A DNA stretch of 64,000 nt from Pseudomonadota bacterium (lineage in GTDB: Bacteria > Pseudomonadota > Gammaproteobacteria > Steroidobacterales > Steroidobacteraceae). The stretch covers positions 372,001-436,000 of the forward strand of contig JAFEDT010000011.1 of assembly GCA_018241445.1 (NCBI GenBank). The letters are read 5' to 3'. Positions 7,943 through 17,200 of the stretch are shown piece by piece (the first letter of the stretch is position 1; each line of letters starts with the position of its first letter). The notes beneath the pieces were generated by a model, which was not told the DNA's origin, ran no database searches, and saw only the letters and a program-made list of their open reading frames with translations. A program made the translations under genes and the position numbers.

Positions 7943-9517
7943 TCATCCCGGGAGCAGTCCCCTGATGAGCGCAAGCAGCTGCTCGGCGTTGATCGGTTTG
8001 CTTGCGATGCGCAGACCGGGATCGCCGGAGAGCGCCAGGATCGCCGCGGAGGTGTCCCCGGTGATCAGCACCGCTTTGAGCTTCGCCCCGAGGCGGGCGC
8101 GTAGTGCCGCAATGACCTCGGTGCCCAGCTCACCGTCGGCAAGATGGTAGTCCGTGACCAGCAGTTCCGGCGCACCCTGTTGCTCGACTGCACGCAGCGC
8201 CTCGATCAGGGAGGCAACGGCCTGCACTCGATAGCCCTCCACTTTGAGCAGCATCCGCGTCGCATCCCGCACCCCCGGGTCGTCTTCCACGAGCAACACG
8301 CGCGGCGCCCCCGGCTGCCGCGCGGTTGCCGGTACCGAACCTGCCTGAGGCGCATCGAGGCCCGGCGCGGCCCCAGCGGGGAGGAGCAGCGAGAAAACGG
8401 ATCCCCGGCCCACCTCGGACCGGACCTCCAGGCGCAGGTTAAGGAGCTTCACCAGGCGCTGCACGATGCTGAGGCCTAAACCGTACCCGTCCCGCGAACC
8501 GGTTGGGGCGCCAACCTGATAGAACTCGTCATAGATGCAGGCAATCTGGTCGGGCGGAATGCCGATGCCGGTGTCCTCCACGTCCAGCCGAAGCAAGGCG
8601 CCCTGCCGCAGGGCCCGCACCAGTACCCGCCCTTCATGAGTGTACTTGATGGCGTTCGACAGCAGATTCTTCAGGATCTGCTCAGTGAGTGAAATGTCAC
8701 TGTGCACATAGTCTTCGGCCGCCTGTACCTGGAGCTCCAGACCCTTGCTCGCTGCCAGGCCGCCGAACTCCCGCCGCAGCCCCTCCAGCAGCGTACTCAG
8801 TCGGAAATCGCATAACTGTGGCTTCACTGCCCCCGACTCGAGCTTGCTGATGTCGAGCAGTGCGTTCAACAGCCGTGACATCGCTGCGATCGCCAGCTCC
8901 TGTTGCGAGAGCACCTCGATTGCCCCGGAATCGCTCAACATGCGCCGCAGGGTGCCATTGAGCAGTGCCAGCGTCTGCAGGGGTTGGCGCAGGTCGTGAC
9001 TCGCGGTGGCGAGAAACCGCCCCTTGGCCTGGTTGGCACGATCGGCATCCGCGCGTGACTCGTCCGCCACAGCGCGCAGATGATCGGCGACCTGGCGCGC
9101 GCCCTCGGAGGCCTCCTGCGCCTGCCTGAGACTAGCCTCCACGCGCCGGCGCTCCGTGGCGTCGCGGATTGCGGCCGCGACCAGCGCCGTAGCGCCGTCC
9201 TGGATCGGGCTCAGGCTGATCTCGACGGGAAACTCCCCGCCATCGCGGCGCTGCCCGAAGAGCATCAGGTCCTGGCCCATCGGGCGCAGCCGCGGCAGGC
9301 GACTATAGGCCTGCCGGTGATCCGTATGCCGGCCGCGAAAGCGCTCGGGAATCAACATCTCGACTGCCTGGCCGATGATCTCGTCGTGCTGGTAGCCGAA
9401 CAGCGCCGAGGTCTGGCGATTGGCGAAGCGAATGATGCCGGCGCCATCGATGATGATCATCGCGTCCGGCGCCGCATCGAGCACGCTGCGGGCAAGTTCA
9501 GCACTGGCAGATTGCAT
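7943..9517 (-). CDS. PAS-containing hybrid histidine kinase
   Basis: 524 residues, no membrane helix. An N-terminal PAS domain (about 8-120, SVLDAAPDAMIIID, FGYQHDEIIGQ) is followed by a coiled linker, HisKA with TASHDLRQPLQTL (His174), HATPase with NLLSNAIKYT, DTGIGIP and GYGLGLSIV, then a C-terminal receiver with Asp456 (VTDYHLADG) and Lys507. Start chosen at ATG 9517 directly before the PAS domain; the ORF upstream is not conserved-looking. No heme-binding FixL-type PAS histidine is obvious. It could feed phosphate to the FixJ-type regulator, which has only a sensor-less kinase beside it. Target unknown. Confidence 0.85.
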   Translation of the reverse strand: MQSASAELARSVLDAAPDAMIIIDGAGIIRFANRQTSALFGYQHDEIIGQAVEMLIPERFRGRHTDHRQAYSRLPRLRPMGQDLMLFGQRRDGGEFPVEISLSPIQDGATALVAAAIRDATERRRVEASLRQAQEASEGARQVADHLRAVADESRADADRANQAKGRFLATASHDLRQPLQTLALLNGTLRRMLSDSGAIEVLSQQELAIAAMSRLLNALLDISKLESGAVKPQLCDFRLSTLLEGLRREFGGLAASKGLELQVQAAEDYVHSDISLTEQILKNLLSNAIKYTHEGRVLVRALRQGALLRLDVEDTGIGIPPDQIACIYDEFYQVGAPTGSRDGYGLGLSIVQRLVKLLNLRLEVRSEVGRGSVFSLLLPAGAAPGLDAPQAGSVPATARQPGAPRVLLVEDDPGVRDATRMLLKVEGYRVQAVASLIEALRAVEQQGAPELLVTDYHLADGELGTEVIAALRARLGAKLKAVLITGDTSAAILALSGDPGLRIASKPINAEQLLALIRGLLPG

Positions 9518-9768
9518 GTGACGGCCGGTTGCCTGGGCGGATGGTCGTAGCGTGCCACTGTAGGCGCTGCGCGAACCATTGTCACATGGGAACTCAGGCC
9601 GCAGCTGAAGAGCTCCCGGCGCCCGCAGGGGTCCTGGACCCCGCGGTGAATCGTGAATTCGAGAGGCGATTCCGTCCGCCCCGCATACGCACTCATCCGA
9701 ATGGAGTCTCGCACTGCGCCGGCGTAGCGTCTGCTGGCAGTTGCAACACACAGCACAGGAGAAACGAC

Positions 9769-10209
9769 ATGAGCCTGATTCGCTGGGAACCGTTCACCGC
9801 CATGGACGAGGCGCTTACGCGCCTGCCTGCCCTGTTCGGCCGCTGGTCGCGCACAACCGGAGGCGGCGGGTTCGACCCGGAATGGGTCCCCGCGGTCGAT
9901 ATCAGTGAGACCGGAGGGGAATACCTGATCAAAGCCTCGTTGCCGGCCGTAAAAAAGGAAGACGTCAAGGTCACTGTTGAGGATGGCATGCTGACCCTGA
10001 GCGGGGAGCGCCGCCAAAGCGAAGAACAGCAGGGCGAGAAGTTCCACAAGGTGGAGAGCTTCTATGGGAGCTTCTCGCGCAGTTTTGCGCTCCCCGATGC
10101 CATCGATGATTCCGCGATCCGCGCCACTTCCAGGGACGGCGTGCTGACCGTTCACGTTCCAAAGATCAAGGTCGAGACCAGAAAGCCGACCACGATCAAG
10201 GTGCAGTAG
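9769..10209 (+). CDS. Small heat shock protein, Hsp20/alpha-crystallin
   Basis: 146 residues: a short N-terminal arm (MSLIRWEPF), then an alpha-crystallin domain (about 40-140) with the family marks VDISETGGEYLIKASLP, VEDGMLTLSGER, SFSRSFALPD and GVLTVHVPK. It is an ATP-independent holdase that forms oligomers and protects unfolding proteins. Start set at ATG 9769 behind AGGAGAA; the open frame upstream to 9529 is not protein-like. About 250 nt before it carries no other gene. HemN follows after 17 nt on the same strand. Company with HemN, Usp and cation-ATPase genes suggests induction by oxygen or redox stress rather than heat. Confidence 0.92.
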   Translation: MSLIRWEPFTAMDEALTRLPALFGRWSRTTGGGGFDPEWVPAVDISETGGEYLIKASLPAVKKEDVKVTVEDGMLTLSGERRQSEEQQGEKFHKVESFYGSFSRSFALPDAIDDSAIRATSRDGVLTVHVPKIKVETRKPTTIKVQ

Positions 10210-10226
10210 AACGTGAGCGCGGAGCA

Positions 10227-11690
10227 TTGGGCCGCGGGCGACTGCCGTTGCCCGCGGCAATTCTTAGGCCGCCACTGACCGCTGCCGCCGTGTCGCTCCA
10301 CGCGCTGCCCGCGGCCGCCGTATTGCGCCGCTGTGATCGGCAGGGCCCGCGCTACACCTCCTATCCCTCGGCACAGCAGTTCGATACCGCCTTCGGCGCG
10401 GCTGAGATGCGTCAGCACGCCGAGCATGCCGCCGCCCGGCCCGGGCCGCGTCTGCTGTCGCTTTACGTCCACGTGCCCTTCTGCCCCAGTCCGTGCTTCT
10501 ACTGCGGCTGCAATCGACTGATCACCCGGGATACGGCGCGCGGCCCGTGGTATTGCGAGCAATTGCTGCAGGAAGCGGCCCTGATTGCCCCGTTGCTCGG
10601 CCCGGACTGCACGGTGGTCCAGCTGCACCTCGGGGGTGGCACGCCCAATTTCCTCGCCGCCGGGACGCTGGCAACGCTCATCCGCGGCCTGGACACGGTA
10701 CTGCCGTTGAGTCGCTCGTCCGAGCGTGATTTCTCCATCGAGCTCGATCCGCGCTCTGTGCCCGGCGATTATCCCGCGATGCTTGCGCAGCTCGGCTTCA
10801 ACCGCGTGAGTCTTGGCGTACAGGACTTCGACCCGCGGGTGCAGCGGGCGGTCAATCGCATACAGACCGAGGAGCAGACCTTCGATCTCATCGACGCCTG
10901 CCGCGACCAAGGTATTGGCTCGGTCAACATCGACCTGATCTATGGACTGCCGCGGCAGACACCCGCGGGCTTTCGCCACACGCTGCGCCTGGTGATGTCG
11001 GCACGACCGGATCGCCTGGCCGTTTACGGTTATGCGCATCTGCCGGGTCTGTTCAAAGGCCAGCGTCACATTGCCACGTCCGAGCTCCCCGAGCCGGCCG
11101 CCCGGCTCGAGCTGCTGCGGATCGCGATCGAAGAGCTCACCGCGAGTGGCTACCGTTACGTGGGCATGGATCACTTTGCCGTGCCCGACGACGAGCTGGT
11201 CCGCGCCCAGGAAGCCGGCCGCCTGCAGCGCAACTTCATGGGCTACACCACACACGCCGGGTGCGACCTGGTGGGCCTCGGTGTGAGCGCCATCAGTCAT
11301 CTGGGTGCGAGCTTCAGCCAGAACTTCCGCGACCTGAAGGGCTGGGAGGCAGCCATCCGGTCCGGGCGCCTTCCTGTGTGGCGCGGGCTCGCGCTCAGCG
11401 CAGACGACCGGATCCGGGCCGAAGTGATCGAGGGGCTCATGTGTCACGGAACGATTGAAGTCGCCGCGATCGAAAGGCGTCATGGCATCGATTTCGACAC
11501 GTACTTCAGTGATTCCCTGCTGCGGCTCAAACCACTGGTGGAGGACGGTCTGGTGCAGATGGCGGCGGGACGGATCGCCGCCACCCTGGGCGGACGTCTT
11601 CTGCTGCGCAACATTGCCATGTGTTTCGACGCGTACCTGCATCGGCCAGGCGCCGACGCGCAATCGCGCCCGGCCTCGCGCACCGTCTGA
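10227..11690 (+). CDS. hemN: Oxygen-independent coproporphyrinogen III oxidase
   Basis: 487 residues. This radical-SAM enzyme converts coproporphyrinogen III to protoporphyrinogen IX without oxygen in heme synthesis. The [4Fe-4S] motif CxxxCxxC is at Cys86, Cys90 and Cys93, preceded by VHVPFC and followed by LHLGGGTPNFL, the SAM-binding glycine motif. GPRYTSYPSA near the N-terminus is a HemN signature that separates it from HemW. The first 20 or so residues look spurious; GTG at 10290 is an alternative start. Anaerobic heme synthesis fits the c-type and heme-copper proteins encoded on either side. Confidence 0.93.
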   Translation: MGRGRLPLPAAILRPPLTAAAVSLHALPAAAVLRRCDRQGPRYTSYPSAQQFDTAFGAAEMRQHAEHAAARPGPRLLSLYVHVPFCPSPCFYCGCNRLITRDTARGPWYCEQLLQEAALIAPLLGPDCTVVQLHLGGGTPNFLAAGTLATLIRGLDTVLPLSRSSERDFSIELDPRSVPGDYPAMLAQLGFNRVSLGVQDFDPRVQRAVNRIQTEEQTFDLIDACRDQGIGSVNIDLIYGLPRQTPAGFRHTLRLVMSARPDRLAVYGYAHLPGLFKGQRHIATSELPEPAARLELLRIAIEELTASGYRYVGMDHFAVPDDELVRAQEAGRLQRNFMGYTTHAGCDLVGLGVSAISHLGASFSQNFRDLKGWEAAIRSGRLPVWRGLALSADDRIRAEVIEGLMCHGTIEVAAIERRHGIDFDTYFSDSLLRLKPLVEDGLVQMAAGRIAATLGGRLLLRNIAMCFDAYLHRPGADAQSRPASRTV

Positions 11691-11798
11691 GGACGGTCGC
11701 AGCAGTACGCACACGCATAGGTAGATTTCGCGATTCTTCAGTTCCACGGCTGGACTAGGCTCGCGCAACGATAGGCGACGCCCAGGGGGGACGCGAAC

Positions 11799-13240
11799 AT
11801 GTCATGTACAGCAAAGGCCTCAGTCTGCCGGAGTGTTGCTGCATCGGCGGCGCTCATGGCGGCCTGGCTCGTGAGTGCGCCGCAGGCGCTGGCGGTCCCG
11901 AGCTTCGCCCGGCAGACGGGCATGGCCTGCGAGGCGTGCCACACCGTGTTTCCCGAGCTCACTCACTTCGGGCGCGTGTTCAAGGCGAACGGCTACACCC
12001 TCAGCAACGTGAAGCAGGTGCAGGATGTCACCGGAAAGAAGGAGGAGTTGCTGTCCCTGGCGCAGATGGTGCCCCTGTCCATCATGGCGCAAGTCTCCTA
12101 CAGCCAGATGAAGACGGGGGTGCCAGACCTCGCGGCCGCCGGTGCCCCGGGGGTCTCCCAGAACGGCACGGCCGGCTTTCCCCAGCAGTTGAGCCTGTTC
12201 TACGCCGGCAAGATTGCCCCGAACTTCGGCGCCTTCTTCCAGATCACCTATGCCAGCGACTCAGGCACCATCGGCATAGACAATACCGACCTGCGGTTTG
12301 CGGGCACGACGCTGCTGTCGGACAACCGGCCACTCACCTATGGGCTTTCGCTCAACAACAACCCCACTGTCCAGGATCTGTGGAACACAACTCCCTCGTG
12401 GGGCTACCCGTTCACCGCCAGCAACGCGGTGGTATCGCCGCTTGCGGGGACCGCGATCGACGGCGCGTTCGCGCAGGATGTCTCACGGGTTATCTCTACT
12501 GGAACGAATCGCTGTACGCGGAATTCGGCGCCTATCGCTCGGCCAAGCAGGGCAAGACCAATGAGCTCACCGGTGGCGCAGGCCCGCTCGATGGATCAAT
12601 TTCGAACGTCATGTCGGGGGTCGCGCCCTATTGGCGGCTGGCGTACGAGCACAACTGGGGCCGGCATTCCCTTGAGGCTGGCCTGTACGGCGCCCAGTTC
12701 CGGCTCTTTCCGGGCGGTGCTCCGGGCACCGAGGTTCCCCTGAGCGGGCCGCTGAACCGCTTCAACGATATCGCCCAGGACGTGCAATACCAGTTCGTCG
12801 CAGATGAGCACCTGCTGACCCTGGCCGGAACCCACATCCACGAATCGATGACACTCGATGCCAGTGCTGCCGGTGGCACGAACCCAAGAGATAACCTGTC
12901 GACCACCCGGCTGTGGGCCACCTACTACTACCGGCGCAAGATCGGCGGCACGCTGGGCCTGTTCTCGACGACGGGCAGCACTGATCCGGTGCTTTATCCG
13001 TCCGTGCCCGCGCCACTGCCACCCGGCGGGAACCCCGGGGTGGTTGTCAGCGCCAACGGCTCGCCCGACACGCGCGGCTGGATCGCGGAGGTGAACTATC
13101 TGCCGTGGCTGAACGTGAAGATCTCGGCGCAATACACCGCCTACAGCAAGTTCAACGGTGGCACCAGCAACTATGACGGGGTCGGACGCAACGCCTCCGG
13201 CAACAACGCACTGTATCTGCTGCTGTGGTTCGCGTACTGA
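11799..13240 (+). pseudogene. Cyc2-like fused monoheme cytochrome-porin, frameshifted
   Basis: Frame one from ATG 11799 gives a signal peptide (1-32), then FARQTGMACEACHTVFPELT with one heme c motif (Cys44, Cys47, His48), then barrel-like strands to about residue 228. At 12483-12485 the coding continues in another frame (TGYLYWNES...) to the stop at 13240, ending in a terminal aromatic strand (LLLWFAY). Restoring one base gives about 480 residues. Size, single N-terminal CxxCH and barrel match Cyc2, the outer membrane Fe(II)-oxidising cytochrome-porin, and related uncharacterised family members. No homopolymer lies at the break, so a real mutation is as likely as a base-calling error. Diheme cytochrome c4 follows after 10 nt. 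Confidence 0.72.
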
Positions 13241-13250
13241 GGGCACCGCC

Positions 13251-13925
13251 ATGCATGACACACACCGCGATGGATCCCCGCGCCGTCGGCAGCGGCGGGG
13301 CAGGCATGCACCGCTGCTGCTGGGCGCGGCGACTCTGCTCTGCCTGGCTGGCGGGGCGGCGCGCAGCGACGAGCCGACTGCGGTTGCCCCGGTCTACGCC
13401 CCGAAAATCGCGATCACGGTGTGCGGCACCTGCCACGGCCCGGATGGCAACAGCACCAACCCGAAATTCCCGCGCCTGGCGGGCCAGGATCCCACTTACC
13501 TGGCGGCGCAGCTCAAGGCATTTCGCTCGCAGGTTCGCGGCGATCCGGACGCGATCAGCTACATGTGGGGAATGGCCGCCGAGCTCAGCGACGAGACCAT
13601 CGACGCACTTGCCGCATATTATGCCGGGCAGCGGGCGCAACCCGGCGCGGGCGGCACATCCGCGAGGATCAGCCGTGGCCGCGACATATACGAGCACGGC
13701 GTCGCGGCGCAGGGGGTCCCGGCCTGCAGTGCCTGTCACGGGTCCGATGCACACGGACTCCAGAACTTCCCGCGGCTTGCGGGCCAGCATGCTCAATACG
13801 TGCTGAAGCAGCTCGCCTCATTCCAGAGCAACATGCGCAACGTTGCCATCATGCACGGTGTCGCGCAGAACCTGAATCTCGATGACATGGACGCGGTGGC
13901 CGCGTTCCTCGAGGTGCAGCCCTGA
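13251..13925 (+). CDS. Diheme cytochrome c4-type protein
   Basis: 224 residues. After a basic N-terminus and a hydrophobic signal (about 20-38) come two similar cytochrome c domains: CGTCH (58-62) with downstream FPRLAGQDPTYLAAQLKAF, and CSACH (159-163) with FPRLAGQHAQYVLKQLASF. The repeated PRLAGQ block is a hallmark of c4/c553 diheme electron carriers of the periplasm. The Met ligand candidates lie in the MWGMA and IMHGVA segments. It is placed 10 nt after the Cyc2-like gene, so it is the natural acceptor for that porin-cytochrome and a plausible donor to a CuA-containing terminal enzyme such as the one at 1-1715. Confidence 0.9.
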   Translation: MHDTHRDGSPRRRQRRGRHAPLLLGAATLLCLAGGAARSDEPTAVAPVYAPKIAITVCGTCHGPDGNSTNPKFPRLAGQDPTYLAAQLKAFRSQVRGDPDAISYMWGMAAELSDETIDALAAYYAGQRAQPGAGGTSARISRGRDIYEHGVAAQGVPACSACHGSDAHGLQNFPRLAGQHAQYVLKQLASFQSNMRNVAIMHGVAQNLNLDDMDAVAAFLEVQP

Positions 13926-13941
13926 TCGGCGGCCCCCGCGG

Positions 13942-14148
13942 TCAAAGGATCGGCGCCGGATGCTCAATCAGGCCGGCGTGTTTCAAGCGCGGCAAGTGGT
14001 GCGGCCCCACGATCGGATCCGCCGCCGGTGACTCTGCGACGGCTTTTGGATATACGTACCATTCGACGCAACCGTAGGCGTCATCGCAGTCCCGCAGCGG
14101 GGCCGGCCGAACGGTGGCTTTGTCCTTGGTGGACGTGAGCACGTTCAT
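13942..14148 (-). CDS. Small hypothetical protein, unknown function
   Basis: 68 residues beginning MNVLTSTKDKATVRPAPLRD. The start at 14148 is supported by a perfect AGGAGG six nt upstream on the minus strand; the longer open frame lacks such a site. The middle is acidic and aromatic (DCDDAYGCVEWYVYP) with two cysteines, and the tail contains HHLPRLKHAGLIEHP. No signal peptide, membrane helix or known domain is seen and I do not recognise it. It is convergent with the cytochrome c4 gene and divergent from the Usp gene, where small unknown stress proteins are often found. Confidence 0.55.
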   Translation of the reverse strand: MNVLTSTKDKATVRPAPLRDCDDAYGCVEWYVYPKAVAESPAADPIVGPHHLPRLKHAGLIEHPAPIL

Positions 14149-14299
14149 ACGATTCCTCCTGTTCGCCATCTTCAACCCGGCGCCGGCGCATGCCAATACG
14201 TGCAAGCGCCTATCCTAAGCACAATCCACGATGCCCGTGCGCGGGGATGGCGACTAGAGTCAGCTCAGGTCCGCAGGTCCCGAACTGAGGAGTCGCAAC

Positions 14300-15367
14300 A
14301 TGGCCAGGGGCATTCGGCACATTCTTATGACAATCGGCGACGAGGATCACGCGCCCGCCAGCGCGCTGCGCAAGGCTGCGATCCTCGCACGCGCTTCGGG
14401 AGCGACCCTCGAGCTCTTCCATTCCATGGATGAAGTGGACCCAAGGGTGGGCTTTCCCGAGACTCTGACCGCACAGACCCTTCGGCAGCGGCGGGTCGTT
14501 CTCGCCGGCCACGCTCAGCGCCGCCTGGAGCATCTGGCACGGGATCGCACGCTCCGTGGGTTGCGTGTTACCTGCACCGTCGCCTGGGATTACCCTCCGC
14601 ATGAGGCGATCGTGCGCCGTGCCGCGCGCAGTCACGCCGATCTGGTGGTCGCTGCCGTTCGCGCGCACCCACCAGGCGCCCGCCTGCTTTTGCACAATAC
14701 CGACTGGGAGCTCATCCGTCACTGCCCGGTCCCTGTCCTGCTCGTGAAGTCATACCGCGCCTGGCGGAAACCGGCGGTGATCGCCGCGGTCGATCCGTTT
14801 CATGCGCATGCCCGTCCTGCGGAATTGGACGCCCGGCTGCTGGAGCTTGGCAGTGGCTACGCGCGACTCCTGAAGGGCCAATTGCACGTGTTCCACGCGT
14901 TCACCCCCCTGCTCGAGACGGTGCCTTTTGACGGGGTGCCGCTGGCCGCGCTGCCCCCGGAGGTGGAGGCGGCGCACCAGGCACAGATCGAGCGCACCGT
15001 CGGCGAGCTTGCGGCTGCGGCTCGCGTGCCGGCGGGCCGGCGCCACGTTTGCATGGGAGGAGTCGTGGATGAGTTGCGGCGCGTGACACGCAAGACCCGC
15101 GCCGGCCTCATCGTCATGGGCGCGGTGTCGCGCTCGGCACTCAAGCGGATGTTCATCGGTAATGCCGCCGAGCGGGTGCTCGACAAACTAGATTGCGACC
15201 TGTTGGTGGTCAAGCCGCGGGGCTTCAAATCGCAGATGCTCTCCGCCCGGCGGGGCACGCTCGCGGGTTCAGCGCGCGCCGGCACTTCGATCCGCTCGCG
15301 CCGACGCCCCGCACTCAGCCCCCGCCCGGCGACGACAGTCCTGCCGGTGTTGCCGCCCCCGGTCTGA
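14300..15367 (+). CDS. Tandem universal stress protein (UspE-like)
   Basis: 355 residues with two Usp domains (about 1-155 and 160-310). The second ends with the nucleotide-binding pattern MGAVSRSALKRMFIGNAAERV and CDLLVVKP; the first domain's LLHNTDWELIRHCPVPVLLVK resembles the same region but lacks the strict G-x9-G(S/T), so ATP binding may be limited to domain two. The layout matches UspE. A 40-residue basic, proline-rich tail follows, unusual for the family. Start ATG 14300 has GAGGAG upstream. Usp proteins support survival in growth arrest, low oxygen or respiratory inhibition. Confidence 0.88.
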   Translation: MARGIRHILMTIGDEDHAPASALRKAAILARASGATLELFHSMDEVDPRVGFPETLTAQTLRQRRVVLAGHAQRRLEHLARDRTLRGLRVTCTVAWDYPPHEAIVRRAARSHADLVVAAVRAHPPGARLLLHNTDWELIRHCPVPVLLVKSYRAWRKPAVIAAVDPFHAHARPAELDARLLELGSGYARLLKGQLHVFHAFTPLLETVPFDGVPLAALPPEVEAAHQAQIERTVGELAAAARVPAGRRHVCMGGVVDELRRVTRKTRAGLIVMGAVSRSALKRMFIGNAAERVLDKLDCDLLVVKPRGFKSQMLSARRGTLAGSARAGTSIRSRRRPALSPRPATTVLPVLPPPV

Positions 15368-15471
15368 TCCGCGGCAGCGCCACCACGATGCACGGGCCCC
15401 GGGACCCCGGGCGGTTTCAACAGGGCGCCGGTGCGTTCCGGCCGGATAGTCCGTTGAGGCGGCTTGCCTGA

Positions 15472-15873
15472 TCAGGGCTGCCCGGAGTCGCAGGCCCGCG
15501 CACAGAAAGGGACGCGCCCGAGAGTCGGTGTCGAAAGTTCCGTAGCGCCGGCCGTGCTGCTCAACATGGCCTCGGTGATCAGCGCGGATACGCTTGCCGA
15601 CGGGCTCGCATGCCACTCGATGGCCAATTCGCCCGGGCTCTCCCGAACGATGGAGGCGGCGAATTCACGGCCGCGCAAGCCAGGAGTCGCAGCCAGGGCC
15701 TCTATAATGACATCAGGCGCAGGACGGATGCCTTTCTCAGTCCTCACCAAAGCGCCGGTCAGGCTCACATTTTCCAGGCAACCCAGACACCGGCAGCCGC
15801 TATCGGGCGACTGCACGCAACTCAATCGCACCGGAATGCTGGTTGATAGGCGACGTCCCCAGCGATGCTCCAT
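15472..15873 (-). CDS. PilZ-domain-like protein
   Basis: 133 residues. The N-terminus carries the two c-di-GMP-binding motifs of PilZ domains: RxxxR (RWGRR, residues 4-8) and NxSxxG (ENVSLTGALV). Start ATG 15873 follows GGAGAGGAC. The domain is short, and the C-terminal 30 residues (Ser/Thr-rich, ending with two Cys) are not typical. It is divergent from dusA with about 105 nt between. Probably a single-domain c-di-GMP receptor, effector unknown. Confidence 0.7.
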   Translation of the reverse strand: MEHRWGRRLSTSIPVRLSCVQSPDSGCRCLGCLENVSLTGALVRTEKGIRPAPDVIIEALAATPGLRGREFAASIVRESPGELAIEWHASPSASVSALITEAMLSSTAGATELSTPTLGRVPFCARACDSGQP

Positions 15874-15978
15874 TGTCCTCTCCTCCAATCCCCACTCGGG
15901 GAAATCCTGCTTCCGACCGGGCACGCTTGCAATCCGTAGTAATCCCACAGGTGGGCGGTAAACGCTAAACTCCCCGAA

Positions 15979-17064
<1,086 letters not shown>

Positions 17065-17156
17065 TCCGCCAGCACACTTTCGCTGTGACCGCAGGCCCGG
17101 CGCTCCTGCGATGCGTTCTCGATGTCGCCGGTAAATCGCGGCCGCACAACGGGAAT

Positions 17157-17187
17157 TTGTAAGCCCGGCCGCGGGCTCGTCTATAAT
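17157..17187 (+). promoter_or_regulatory. Sigma70-like promoter of cyclase-FHA gene
   Basis: TTGTAA (17157-17162) and a perfect TATAAT (17182-17187) are separated by 19 nt, 14 nt before the ATG at 17201. The spacer is longer than the usual 17 and contains the GC-rich palindromic segment CCCGGCCGCGGG, so activity may need an activator or DNA twist. Transcription would begin just before the start codon, giving a very short or absent leader. Confidence 0.5.
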
Positions 17188-17200
17188 CGGTCGGCAAATC

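Noticed and set aside
6011..9517. The two kinases and the regulator as a phosphorelay with a missing Hpt gene
   Set aside because: No Hpt domain is visible and the genes are on opposite strands; a link is possible but unsupported.
11804..12482. First half of the second frame as an independent gene start
   Set aside because: Its N-terminal 225 codons are not protein-like; the heme and signal sequences are in the other frame, so one frameshifted gene is the better reading.
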